Assembly: GCF_907164915.1 (NCBI RefSeq)
Contig: NC_061870.1
Location: 27,813,348-27,877,347 of the forward strand
Source: Impatiens glandulifera
Taxonomy: Eukaryota; Streptophyta; Magnoliopsida; Ericales; Balsaminaceae
Length of the DNA stretch: 64,000 bases
Direction of reading: 5' to 3'
Both the position numbers and the translations under genes were made by a program. Of this stretch, positions 10,548 through 21,897 are shown one piece after another. Each line of letters opens with the position of its first letter. Positions within the stretch are counted from its first letter, which is position 1. A model generated the notes under the pieces. That model saw only the letters and a program-made list of their open reading frames with translations, made no database searches and was not told the origin of the DNA.

Positions 10548-12586
10548 TAGGGCTGCAAATGAGTCGAGTCGAGTTCGAACCAGCTTGAGCTCGAGCTCGA
10601 CTCGATTTAATTTTTATTAGTTCAACTTGAACTCGAGCTCGAACGAGTTTATAAATTTGAGCTCGAACTCAACTCGACTATTTATCTATAACCTCGGCAC
10701 GACTCGAAAAGTTTGAACTAAAATTAAATTTTCAAACTCAAACGAAAATCTATTTTCAAAATGAAAATATCAATCTTTCATACATATTCAACATTTAAAA
10801 CATGATATTTCAAAATAAAATATAAAATTTTACAAACATGATAGTTTAAAAATATTAAACCACCATTACTAATTAAAATTCTAAAACATAAAATTCTAAA
10901 ATCAAAGTACAAAATTATATAAATTTTTTGAACATTAAATATATTAATCTTTTTTAAGTCAGGTTCTTCAAGCATAGCACACATACAACTACCTGCATTC
11001 AATAATATAAAATATTTAAGCTTAAAAATAATTAATATAAAAATAAATGTTAAAACAAATAACTAAAATTTAACTTAATTTAAGAGAGCTAGATATTGAC
11101 AAAAAAAATTCAACCTATTTTCTATTAAATATTATTATATATATTTGAATTAACCAGAATCTATTAACTTATTTATAGCAAAAATTTATTAATTTTTTTA
11201 TATATTATAATATATTATTAATCTTGTAAATTCATTTTTTCTCTCAACATATTATATATAATATATATATATATACTAACTTTTTTTTATCTCTTCATAT
11301 TATATATAAAATGAGGAGTGATAGAGTGAGGGAATTTAGTGAGGGAATTTGGTGAGGGAATGACGTGGCATCACATTCATTGTCATTGGTTGGAAAATGT
11401 AAAAGTGAGAGGAAAGAGAGAAAAGAGAGAAATTATTTGATTTTTTCAGCGAATAAGATTATGCCACGTCATTCCCTCATCAAATTCCCTCACCAAATTC
11501 CCTCACCTAATCATTTCTCATATAAAATATATACTAATATTTGTCTATGTCTTTTATTATATACAATATATTTACTTTTTTTTATTTCTTTCCATATTAT
11601 ATATAATATATTTTTATTATAGGTAATATATTAATTTTTTTTTATGTCTTTTAATATATAATATAATATATTAATTATTATATCCATAATATTGTTTAAG
11701 CTTTTTTTTTTTTCTATTATCAATCCAACTCTAATATAAATTAAAAATCATTATATATAATATTGTTTTTATATAATTATCTTGACGCTATTTTGTTCTT
11801 GGCTAGTTAATGAATATATATAATAGTTTTTTTTCTATATTCGTCAATGAACTATCTATATAAAACTATCTATATAAGTATAAATTTCTCATCATACAAA
11901 AAGAAGTTAAAGTTATCTAAGCAATAATTATAGTAGAAATGAAAAAGATTTTAATTTATCCGTAAGTCTCTTGTGAATGAATGAGAGAAATAATGTATAT
12001 GAGAGATAACATAAAAAATGAATCAACCTATTATAAATGAGTAAAAGAAATGATGTTATGAATTAAGGAAAAAAATAGTAAAGAATGGTGAAGACGGAAG
12101 AAGAAGAATGGTGAAGAAAGAAGAAATGAAAAGGAGATAAAGAGACATAAAACTGATAGAATAGAAATTAGAATTTGATTTAGGATAATATAATATAAAA
12201 ATATAGATCGTGTGGGACTTTTATATGAGCTTTAATAAGAGAAAAAAAAAATATTGTTTTAATTTTAAGTATTAATATTAAATAAATAAATAAAATATTA
12301 TATATTATAAGGCTCGAAAAAACTCGACAAATCTATCATTATAGCTTTGAGCTCGACTCGAATATTAAACGAGTCGGCTCGAACTCTATCAAAGTCAAGC
12401 TCAAATCGAGCTTTGACCAAGCGGCTCGCGAGCAACTCACGAGCGGATTGACTCATTTATAGCCTTAACAATACATTCGCCCTCTTATGTAAACGAGTCG
12501 GCTCGAACTCTATCAAAGTCAAGCTCAAATCGAGCTTTGACCGAGCGGCTCGCGAGCAACTCACGAGCGAATTGACTTATAGCCTT
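10548..12586. mobile_element. Non-autonomous hAT-like element, 2039 bp, with perfect 8-bp target duplication
   Basis: The left end is TAGGGCTGCAAATGAGTC and the right end (minus strand, first of two tandem copies) is TAAGGCTATAAATGAGTC, so the TIRs match at 15 of 18 positions. AATAATAC occurs directly outside both ends (10540-10547 and 12587-12594), the 8-bp target duplication expected for hAT transposition. Subterminal regions at 10555-10715 and 12310-12580 are full of short GAGCTCGA/CTCGAGCTC direct and inverted motifs, the kind of subterminal array that hAT transposases bind. The interior is AT-rich, has no transposase frame, and carries a nested MITE at 11312-11520. Confidence 0.7.
11312..11520. 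mobile_element. MITE, 209 bp, with about 60-bp terminal inverted repeats, nested
   Basis: The first and last roughly 60 bases are near-perfect inverted repeats. Each contains three spaced copies of GTGAGGGAATT-like units and ends inward at GAATGACGTGGCAT. The element is flanked by TATAAAA direct repeats (11305-11311 and 11521-11527; an 8-bp ATATAAAA reading is also possible). The centre holds a purine-rich GAGAGGAAAGAGAG stretch. There is no coding capacity. It lies inside the hAT-like element at 10548-12586. Confidence 0.75.
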
Positions 12587-12606
12587 AATAATACATTCGC
12601 CCTCCT
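12367..12606. repeat. 124-bp tandem duplication across the hAT-like element's 3' junction
   Basis: Two adjacent copies (about 12367-12490 and 12491-12606) each hold the element's right end plus about 20 bases of the flanking sequence ending CATTCGCCCTC. Copy 1 carries AACAATAC and copy 2 AATAATAC at the junction. Because both copies include host flank, the duplication happened after the insertion. Confidence 0.8.
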
Positions 12607-12825
12607 ATGTTCGGTAAATCATGGTCATATCTGCCACAAATTACATTAATAATAAGCCTGACACAACATCAAGACATTATGAATGACAAAGTTTTCATGT
12701 ACACATCATTGTTTTTCCATTTTTACATGTCTTACTACAATCAGCATGAAGATAACTTAAAGTGGAAATTAGTTGGGAAAAGGAGGGGATGGATGGATAT
12801 GAACATAATTTTTTACATTCGCAAC
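12607..12825 (-). other. Presumed 3' UTR of the KIN-7 kinesin
   Basis: About 220 bases between the kinesin stop and the duplicated transposon junction, of more balanced base composition than the DNA beyond. Open frames on the plus strand here are antisense to the kinesin's last exon and look like shadows. The exact poly(A) site cannot be seen. Confidence 0.4.
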
Positions 12826-15800
12826 TCACAAGATGGATATGACGCTACGCTTTATGGAGTAGGATCTCCTTTGTGGAGTGTGGGGTGCAAAATTGAGAGC
12901 AAACATCTCCTTGGCGGCCTGCTTTGGTTCGGAAGAACCCACTAGCTTTGTTATAATATAAGCACATTCAGAAATGTGTTCCATGTCATCCGTTTTGCTC
13001 CACAACATGGACGCCAGCTGCAGCCTCCTGTACTTGGAATTGAGCTTTATACCCCATTTCAGGAACAGACACTCCCTTTCTTCAACTGACAACCGCCTCT
13101 CCATTTGCTTCGTCAGCATCTCCCTCTCGCGTCGAAGGGCTTTTAAGCTGCTGTCCATTCAGTGAATGAATTACAATTCAAATCTGCTTTATGAAATCTT
13201 TACAAATTTAATAGCTTTACCTTGATTGGTTTGAGAGGGTGTTGCCATTTTCATCAATCTTCCCACCATTTGCAAATGTCTCCTTAAGGAAGGAGAGCCT
13301 TCTGAGCTCGACCTCCATATATATGGAGTCTGATGGATCACCCTTAAATAACAAGAAGAAGTAGGCTCTATGCACAAGTGAAGCGTTGCATATATGCCAA
13401 AGTTCAATAATTTCTCTTTGCAGCCTTTTGAATTCAGAGTCCCAGTTTGAAATGCTTTTTGAATCATCTTCTAATATTGGATCCAAACCAACATCCTTTA
13501 CTTCCTTCTTCACTTCTTCTGAACTCATACCTTTTATAAAGCTACTTGAATTATCGTCATCATCATCATCTTCCATTGGGTCCAAACCGATGTTTCTCAC
13601 ATTCTTCATTGCTTCAGGCTTATCAACCTATCAGATAACACATAACAAAAAATACAAACTGTTGGTAACACTTAAAAAAAACAGTAGTGATCATTAAACA
13701 CTTGTTTTTTCAGTTTTATCCAACACATCCTTAGTTTGAGTCGAGCAATGAAACTTACATGAGCATCGGTAATTTGCTTCTCATCTCGTAGCTCAGCCGT
13801 CATTTCCTCCTTTGGTTCGAAACATGTTGTGACATCCTTCATGTTCATATCGCATGGAGTTTCATCACATTCTTCTTCACGGTCATTAATATCAACAATT
13901 GGCTCGGACGCCTCTTTAGCATCAGATTCATAGTTTAGTACCCAATGCTTTCTCTGGATTCCCTCGGGTCTTCCAGAGAATTCTTTCTCAAACCCATTTG
14001 GAGGTGTACTTTCATTACCATGTAGTTCCTCGAAGAAATTTGATTGTGGATCTGTCACGAAACTCGCTTTGCAACTTCTACTTTTATTTAACTGCAGCTT
14101 TCCACGAAAAGACACATCTCTTGTCATAGTCCATGGAGACTGTTCCTGCGAAGGAACGTTAAAGGGAGAACCGTGTGCTGTGGAGGTTGGACCAATGGTT
14201 GGTGATGAGACAAATTCCAACCCTCCATTGTTTTCGTTTTCATTTTCGAACATTTTCAGCTCAGAGATCTCCTCCTCTTGTCTATCAGGAGATGATGCGC
14301 TCATCTCGGAATACATGTATAAACTGGCGTTCTCTGTCTCAATGCATCGAACCTCCTTGCATAATTCTTCTGATATTCCATCACTTTGTCCGTCAATATC
14401 TTCCCAGTCCTGACTGTAATTGCACTGCTCCAAATTTGATGTATTGACGAACAGCTTTGAAGATATACCGTCGTGTTCAGACTGTTCATAGTTAAGTTCT
14501 GAATCGCTATCGCTGTTTCCATCGTAATCTTGTGATGTCTCAGACATTCTGGTGCGAATTCCATATGATGGCACGGAAGCTAAAACAGAAGCATTCAGTA
14601 CAGGGATTCCATCGTATTCGGGTGATCTTCGCACGCGAATATGAGGGTAGGTGTTCATCTCTGCCTGTATGAAGAAACAGATATCATGTAAATAAAATTA
14701 TAGTTCAGTTAATACAAAAGCATGCAGTACTATAAATATACCCTTGAATCTCTTTCTTCACGTAGCTGCTGTAGCAACTCATGGACTTGAGATCGAGCAA
14801 CATCTCTTTGTAATGTCAGATTTATCACTTCCTTTTCCAGCTGAACAAGATTAACAATATATTAGTTTTCAAAAGTTGGAAACATCAAACAGCTAATTTG
14901 ATTCATTAGTCATTACCCTTTCAATCTGAAAGTCCTTCTCGTGCACTAATGCTGAAAAGTTTGGTGTAAGAACAGTGGTTGTTGTTGATCTAGGACTTCT
15001 TAATTCAGTCTCCAATCTAGCCAACTCTCTTTGCAGTTGTTTCACCAGTGCTTTATCTGACATAACTACATTTATGTGGGCATTCGTGGCTACTTCTTTA
15101 GCACAACTCGCGAACAAAAGGGTGTTTCTCGATTGCTCGACATGGCATCTTGCTGGACTCATAGTGCAGATAATGGCAGTCCTGGCATTGCCTCCCAATG
15201 AAGATTGCAGTATTCGGGTTAACTTGGAATCTCTAAAAGGAATATGTCCATTTCTCCCTTTGCTGTGTTAACAACCACAAATTACATCAAATGAATATTG
15301 AACTATGTACGTTACAAATTACAACAAATTTGACATACCTTAGCTTCCGAATCACAGTTCCTAGGGACAGCAAACTACGATTGATGTGAGAACCTTCCTT
15401 TAATCTTGTGCCAGCAGACAATGTTGCAGATGCTCGCTCACTTCCAGCTAGATCAACAAAATTCTACCAGAAAAAGAAGAAGGAAAGATAAGGAAAATGT
15501 TCAAAGTTACATCACTATTAACTCCAGTTAACAGGAAGATACAAACCACTGCAGCTGAGAAGGCATTGGAGTTTTCCCTCCCTACGAATTCACGAGGGCA
15601 ACTATCAATTGTCTACAAAAAGAAAAAAAACAGAAGAATGTAGATGCATTAATATTCTGATCAGATTGATGAAACACTTGGATACAACTATAAAGAATCT
15701 TACAAGCCTGATGATTTGATGAGATCTAGAACTGACTTCATTCAATAAGGTCTCCCCCACTTGTCTCTGAGCTGCAAAAGAAATGCAGGAAGGGCTTTAT

Positions 15801-16804
15801 AAAATTTAGTTAAAGAAACTATAAGGCTGCTACTCCAACCACAGAATATGTATTTCTTTACCTTCGCAAATCGAAAGAAGCTCCATTACATGATTCCAAT
15901 CCCTCAAAGGCTCCTCTGTGAGTTTCTCCACAACAGTTCCTCTCTGCAAATTGAATCCATACGAATAGAAAATCAAATGAATTGTTTTTTTCGGTAGATT
16001 CGCCAACAAAAGTAAAAAAATTGACCTCTGGATCATCAAGAAGTCTAAGTGGAGTGTTATCCGTGGTGAGAAGGTCCTTAACAGATTCATTGTAAATCTC
16101 CATGGCAGAGAACTTCAAGATGAACTCCCTTTCCATATGCTATAAACAATATGAGCCGTTTATTGATTGTATAACATGAAAATATACATATATATTAGAA
16201 TCTCGGGTACCTTTTCAATGTAATTGTAAATATCTGCTATTGTGTACTCGGTAATACCACTCATGGTGTGTGTCTTTCCACTGCTTGTTTGCCCATACGC
16301 AAAGACCGTAGCTATAGCAATCTCTCATATCAGTTATTAAACACGATAATACTGAACGGGGAAGAAGATGAAGAAGAGTTTTCACTCACAGTTAATGCCA
16401 TTAATAACAGAGAGAGCAACTTCTTTAGCTCCTGATTGATAGACCTGCTTAGTAGAACAATCACTCCGAAATACCCTGTCTAGGGATGAAAAAAGACAAT
16501 TTACAAGATAAGATCATCAACTGTAAGATGTAAAAAATGGAATGGAGAAGCCAAAATTCATACCAAAAGTGTAGGAGGTGGGGTACATTGATCGCTCAGG
16601 CAATGGAAGGTTTCCATTCTTGTAAATGACAGTGTTGTCATTAATACATTCCCAATCTGAAACATCTCTTGCTGCAATCTCATTGTCGTTCAAAGGCCTA
16701 AGTCTGACAGATACAAGGATCCTCTCTTCATCACCACCACCACCGCCTGTGCCGGTAACCACCACCCGCGGCAGTTGTTGTTCCCCTGCCTCGCTGACCC
16801 CCAT
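12826..16804 (-). CDS. KIN-7 subfamily kinesin (N-terminal motor), 13 coding exons, 989 aa
   Basis: Exons, 5' to 3' on the minus strand: 16804-16564, 16479-16390, 16311-16211, 16139-16026, 15943-15862, 15771-15704, 15612-15547, 15463-15339, 15262-14917, 14840-14742, 14664-13759, 13627-13221, 13150-12826. They sum to 2970 nt with consistent phases and GT-AG borders. The motor domain begins [10 protein letters not shown]. It has the P-loop GQTSSGKT (about 117-124), switch I NEVSSRSH (about 220-227) and switch II DLAGSE (about 258-263). A coiled-coil neck/stalk follows, then an acidic Ser-rich middle encoded by the 906-bp exon, and a C-terminal DUF3490 (NACK_C) domain in the last two exons. The family moves toward microtubule plus ends; NACK kinesins of KIN-7 act in cytokinesis. 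This copy resembles the non-NACK KIN-7 group (Arabidopsis At3g51150 type), so its process is uncertain. Confidence 0.92.
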
Positions 16805-17520
16805 TTAGTCGTGGTCGTCGGGAGAGGGTGGGAAATAATGTGAAGAAATCAATCAGGCAATCATAGAGAGAAGACAGATGAGTTATCTTCTTCCTCCTCT
16901 GTTACAACATCTTTATGTGGCATTTGTTCATGTTTTATATAAAGAAAACAGGTCCAACCAACCATACTCTGAATCCTCAATCATGGTCTGCAATAATCAA
17001 GTTTTAATCATGAGTTAATAAGCCTTAACAATAATAATTAAGATTTGTTGACGTTTTTGTCTATAGTTTTTAATGGCGTTGGTCCCATTGAACAGACTGT
17101 CAAACACATGATTCAGAGGAGGACAAAGGAAAATGAATTGTTTTCATTTCTTTTTTCTCCATTGATGAAAAATGAAAGCAAATAGGTTAAATAATAATAA
17201 TAATAATAATAATAATACCTTGAAGAAGGCAGCAGAGATGGAATGTTTCTCTGAATTCCAGAATTTCTCTCTCTATCTCTATCTCCCCCGTCTGTAATGG
17301 ATATTATTAGAGAGACAGAGGAGAAGAGAGTAATAAATGAATTTTGTCTCCCCCTTCCGAATGGAATGTGATCCCCGCCCTTTTCACCGTTGCTTTCTTC
17401 TTCTTCTTCTTCCAGCTTCAGAATCTCTCCTCTGGAAATTAGATGGAAAGAGAGAGAGAGAGAAAGAGAGATGAAGAGAGGGAGAGAGAAAGGAAGATGG
17501 AGAGAGGGAGAGTAATTAGT
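16805..17520 (-). promoter_or_regulatory. 5' leader and promoter region of the kinesin, with a pyrimidine-rich patch
   Basis: Upstream of the kinesin ATG the plus strand holds purine tracts (GAGAGAGAGAAAGAGAG at about 17444-17512), which on the gene's own strand are CT-rich. Plant core promoters and leaders often carry such pyrimidine patches. The plus strand also has CTTCTTCTTCTTCTTCC at about 17398-17415 and an (AAT)n microsatellite at about 17190-17217. A leader intron is plausible but I could not fix its borders. The assignment is inference from position and composition. Confidence 0.4.
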
Positions 17521-19934
17521 GCGTGGCTAATTAATTGCAGGATGGGTAAAGCTTAAGAATGGAGGTTTAATTTGAGATTGGATCGTTGAAGAAGATGATG
17601 AAATAGGACGCTTTATTATGTACCAGAATTTGACAGCTAACATACAATTTCCGGCATTAATTCTCTAAGCAAATGAAATAAATTTTATTAGCTGAAATTT
17701 TCGGTTATTTAATTATAATGACTGTAACATAAAATCTTGTTTTTTATAATTTAAAAAATAAGGAGACTCAAATTAAAATTTTAAACATTAGATTCGAAAT
17801 TTCAATTAGTCATAAATAACGAAACTTAATTTAACAATTCATTAATTAGAATCTTAATTTAACAATTTATTAATTAATAAATAAAATATTTATATCACTA
17901 ATTTAACTGTCGAATTTCAACCCAAAACTTATACTTAGTTAAAATTCGGAAGTTAAAATCACTCCGTGGAACTCCGTGGGGGAAGATGTTGATTTGTTCA
18001 TTCATGATGGTTACCTCTTTCTATATTAATTTTTTATTTATTTATAAATATTAAGTATATAATAAGTTAACCAAATTGAACTTGTTAGTAATAAAGGGTC
18101 TTAAAAAAAAAATCATATTTCATAACCTGTCTTAATCTTAAGCATTCATTAATACAAACCGATTCTTATGTTTAGATCATACTCTTATATATATTGAAAT
18201 AGAACTGACAAATTTTAAATATAGTATTATTATTATTGAAAGTATAAGTTTGAATATAATTTTGATTTAAAATAAAGGTCACGTGGGTTAAAGGCAATAG
18301 ATAATAAAAATAATTATAGCCTTTAATATTTGATCATTACTCAATGCTTTTTTTAACCAAATTCAATTTTTTATTTATGATTCGATTCTTTCTTATTTAG
18401 TTATTAGTAACTTGTCTTTAACAGTGAAATTGCCTATTATATAAGTATTTTCTTTAATAAAAACACTATGATTTAAGTAATACTAACTTTTTCAAAATAA
18501 TAAAATTCAATTTTATTTTATAATATTTTAATTTTGTTAAAATGATACATATAATGAAAAATGATAATAATAGTTAAAAATACATCTACGCATGATAGGG
18601 GATAGAAAACCAAACAAAAATAAAGTTGAAAAATATAAAAATAAGAACAAAAATACAAAAATGTCCTACAACAAATTATCGTAAATTCTCGACAAATACA
18701 ATTAACTCCTCAACCACAATGACAGATCTATTTAAGAGCTCGGGTGTGCTGAAATCTACCTCGAAAATTTTTTTATGTATATATATTTTTTATCGTACAA
18801 ATGTAACCTTCCTCTCTAATTTTTTTAAAAAAAAATTAATACACTATTTTTTAATCTTTTAAAAAAAAAAAAAAAACAATTTAACTTTATCCATTCTCAG
18901 ATTATTAATAATTTTCTCGATATATTTTTTAATCATCTCAATTTTTTTAAGTCCACCACAACTCGAATTTTTAGATCCGTCCCTGTCAACCACTTAACTA
19001 AAATTACTATTAGTTTTTATTAATAACATTTTAAATAGTTGATCAAATTAGATTTATTAATTGATTAAGTAGTTAATTCACAAAAATATTAAAAACTTCA
19101 TGTTACCGAATTTTGTGGAATCATGCTAGCTTCCAACCATAAAAATAAATTAATCTATTTTTAAATTTAAATGACTACAAGTCAATCATGTTAATTTCTT
19201 TCAAACAAAATAAATGCACAAAAAAATCCGACAAAAACAAAAGAACCCTTAAAAATAGGGGTCATTACAATTGGATCATCAATTGAGGACTGACTGATCG
19301 AAGAAGAAGATTAATTAAGTTTGAATAGGGTAAAAAAGGTGATTTGTTTATATTTTAATTTGAGACGGTACTAGTATGAAGAGGGAAAGAATGGATGCCC
19401 ACCTTGGGAGGTAGGGTCCGTTTAACTCATAAAAAAAGAAGAAGAAGATGACAACCCCATGTGAAGGATGCTAAATAAACTGCCCTTAAAAAGAAGTACC
19501 AACAATCCTTGATTGCACAACCATTGCATGTGAGAAAAAAAGATGTCTTTTTGCACCCTCTTTCATTATTGACACTCCATTCAATTTTATTGTGGCTAGC
19601 ATTGATTCATGCTCATGGAACCAAATTATCCATTATAAACTTATAGTTTGGTTGATGTCTGATCATCATATATATACTATGCTTTGAGTGACATTAATTA
19701 TTTTAGTTACGATTTAGTGTACAAGGAGATGTATGTTTGGTGTGTATTTGGTACGCCCTTAAGTCCAAAATAACGTCTTCTTTTTGTTTCGCGCAATTTA
19801 TGGTTGTATGTTAACCATCGGGCAAACATATGATCAAGAGTATCTTTGTGGTCAATGTGTGCTTGTTTTATCATCATATTTTATGTTATTTTTGTTAGCA
19901 TGGATTATGCCTATATTCACGATTTGTGTACTAC

Positions 19935-20045
19935 GATATGTGCATGGTAAGAGTCAGTTTAAGAGATAAAAAAGTCAAAGGTTCAATTACATCTGAAAGT
20001 GCTTTGAGTTGAAGCGGAGTCAATTCTCCTTAATTAAAAAAAAGG
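19935..20045 (+). mobile_element. SINE-like tRNA-derived fragment (tentative)
   Basis: GCATGGTAAGAGTCAGT resembles an RNA polymerase III A box and AAAGGTTCAATTAC resembles a B box about 35 bases downstream, the spacing found in tRNA-derived SINEs. GTGCTTTGAGTTGAAGCGG follows, then an A-rich run (TTAATTAAAAAAAAGG). No target duplication was established. It could equally be the tail of another retroelement. Confidence 0.3.
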
Positions 20046-21859
20046 AGAAAGTTAACCGATAATGTTAGTGTTTTATTGTTGATTTTCTTGTTTTTGTTCT
20101 TGGAAATCTATATGTTGCTGGTAATTTCGTTTTGTCGTTTTTATGGTGCTAGGTAACAATATTACGAAGAGAAAGTCTTTCATATTCTTGTAAATATATG
20201 TTTATAATCAAAGAGTGCGATTTCAATTGTTTCTACCAAACTAGGATAAAAATGGGGTTTAATAAAAATTAAAAATAAAAATGAAATTAGAATTTAATGG
20301 TATTCCGACCAAAATTGTATTTCAAACAAGAGGCCATGCAGTTTTGGTGGGAGCCTTAGACTATTCAACATTGACTATTGCTATTCACAAATATGACAGC
20401 AAAGAATGTGGGCCAAGACATATCTAATAATGCATCATTTGAAAATAGGAAAATCCACCTATTTATCATATTTTTAATATTCTTAATTTATAAACTAAAT
20501 ATTTATTTACAAATGTATGTAATTGTGATAGTGCATGGATTTATAAATAAGCTCACATAATTTTATTAAGTATGTCAAATTTAAATTAATAGAAGCTTAA
20601 CCAAATATAAATGTTGAAAGACCCAAAAATGAAAATTTGTATATATATATATATAGTTTCTAAAATATTTTCATCCACAATGTTTTCTTTTATATTTTTA
20701 AAGGAAAAACAAAATTGAAGGAGGGCCAATAGTATTGAGGGTTGGTCAAGGGAGGGGCATGGCTGATCTAATAAATGGAAAGTTGAATTAGACCTCTATT
20801 TTCCACTCTTCACAGAAAATAAATAAATAAATAAATTAGAGCTGTATTTTTATCCTGATTCTAAGTTTCTCAATTAATTAATTAATTAATATTTAAAAGT
20901 CGACAAATTAAAGAAATGGGTCAAAAAGCAATAATAATTATATATATGAAAAGTGAATTTGCTTGGAGATCTTGAAAGTGGGTCTAAAGGAGACCGCCGC
21001 CCACTCATGCATGCTAAGAAAATTTCAATCTTCATTATTATTATTTTAAAGTTTAGTGTTTAGTTTTTTTATTTAAATAATAACATTTTATTAAAAATAA
21101 ATAAATATTATAAACATTATAAATCAAAACTAGTATTAACACATTGAAATAGGTCAGGTAACAAAAGACTTATATTAGAGGACAAAGATTAAACTGTTTG
21201 TTTTACCATCTTACTAAAATTAAAAAGAAAAACTAATTATATTTTTCATATAAAACTGAAAAAGTTACTAAAAACTAAACTAAATTAAAGTTAGTCATAT
21301 AATATTTTTGAATAATTGATACCCAATTTAATCTAAATATTCAACAAATTAGTAGTTTGTTTCAAGTTTTAATTTAATAATTGTACATTTTTAATCTCTT
21401 TGCAAAAAAATATTTAGTTTAAAAAATTTTGATACAAATGAAGTTTACATATTCCAAATTTTATAAAGACAAGATGAAAAAAAAATTGTAGTACAAAATT
21501 ATAAGAAAATTTGTTTACTGATCATAGTTTTTTTTTAATATTATTTTAATTATTAACAGCATCATTCATTTGATTAATATTTGTTAATTGTGACTTAATT
21601 TTTAATTTATTTTATAAATTACATAAATCTCTTTTATAAATCTTTTTTTAAGTAGATAATTTCAATTAATCCATATAAACACAAAGATTATACACAATCA
21701 TAATATATTTTTTTTTTAGATTTCTTTTATGTCTTACCAAAAAGAATTTAGAAGTTGGGAAGATATATCGGATCGAATTTTCGCCAACAGAAGTTTGATG
21801 TTGTTTTTTAAAGATTTTTTTTTTCGATTTTATTCAGTTTTTTAAAAATTCTCTCTATC

Positions 21860-21860
21860 A

Positions 21861-21897
<37 letters not shown>
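21860..21897. repeat. (ATT)n microsatellite
   Basis: About 12 uninterrupted ATT units. Confidence 0.9.
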
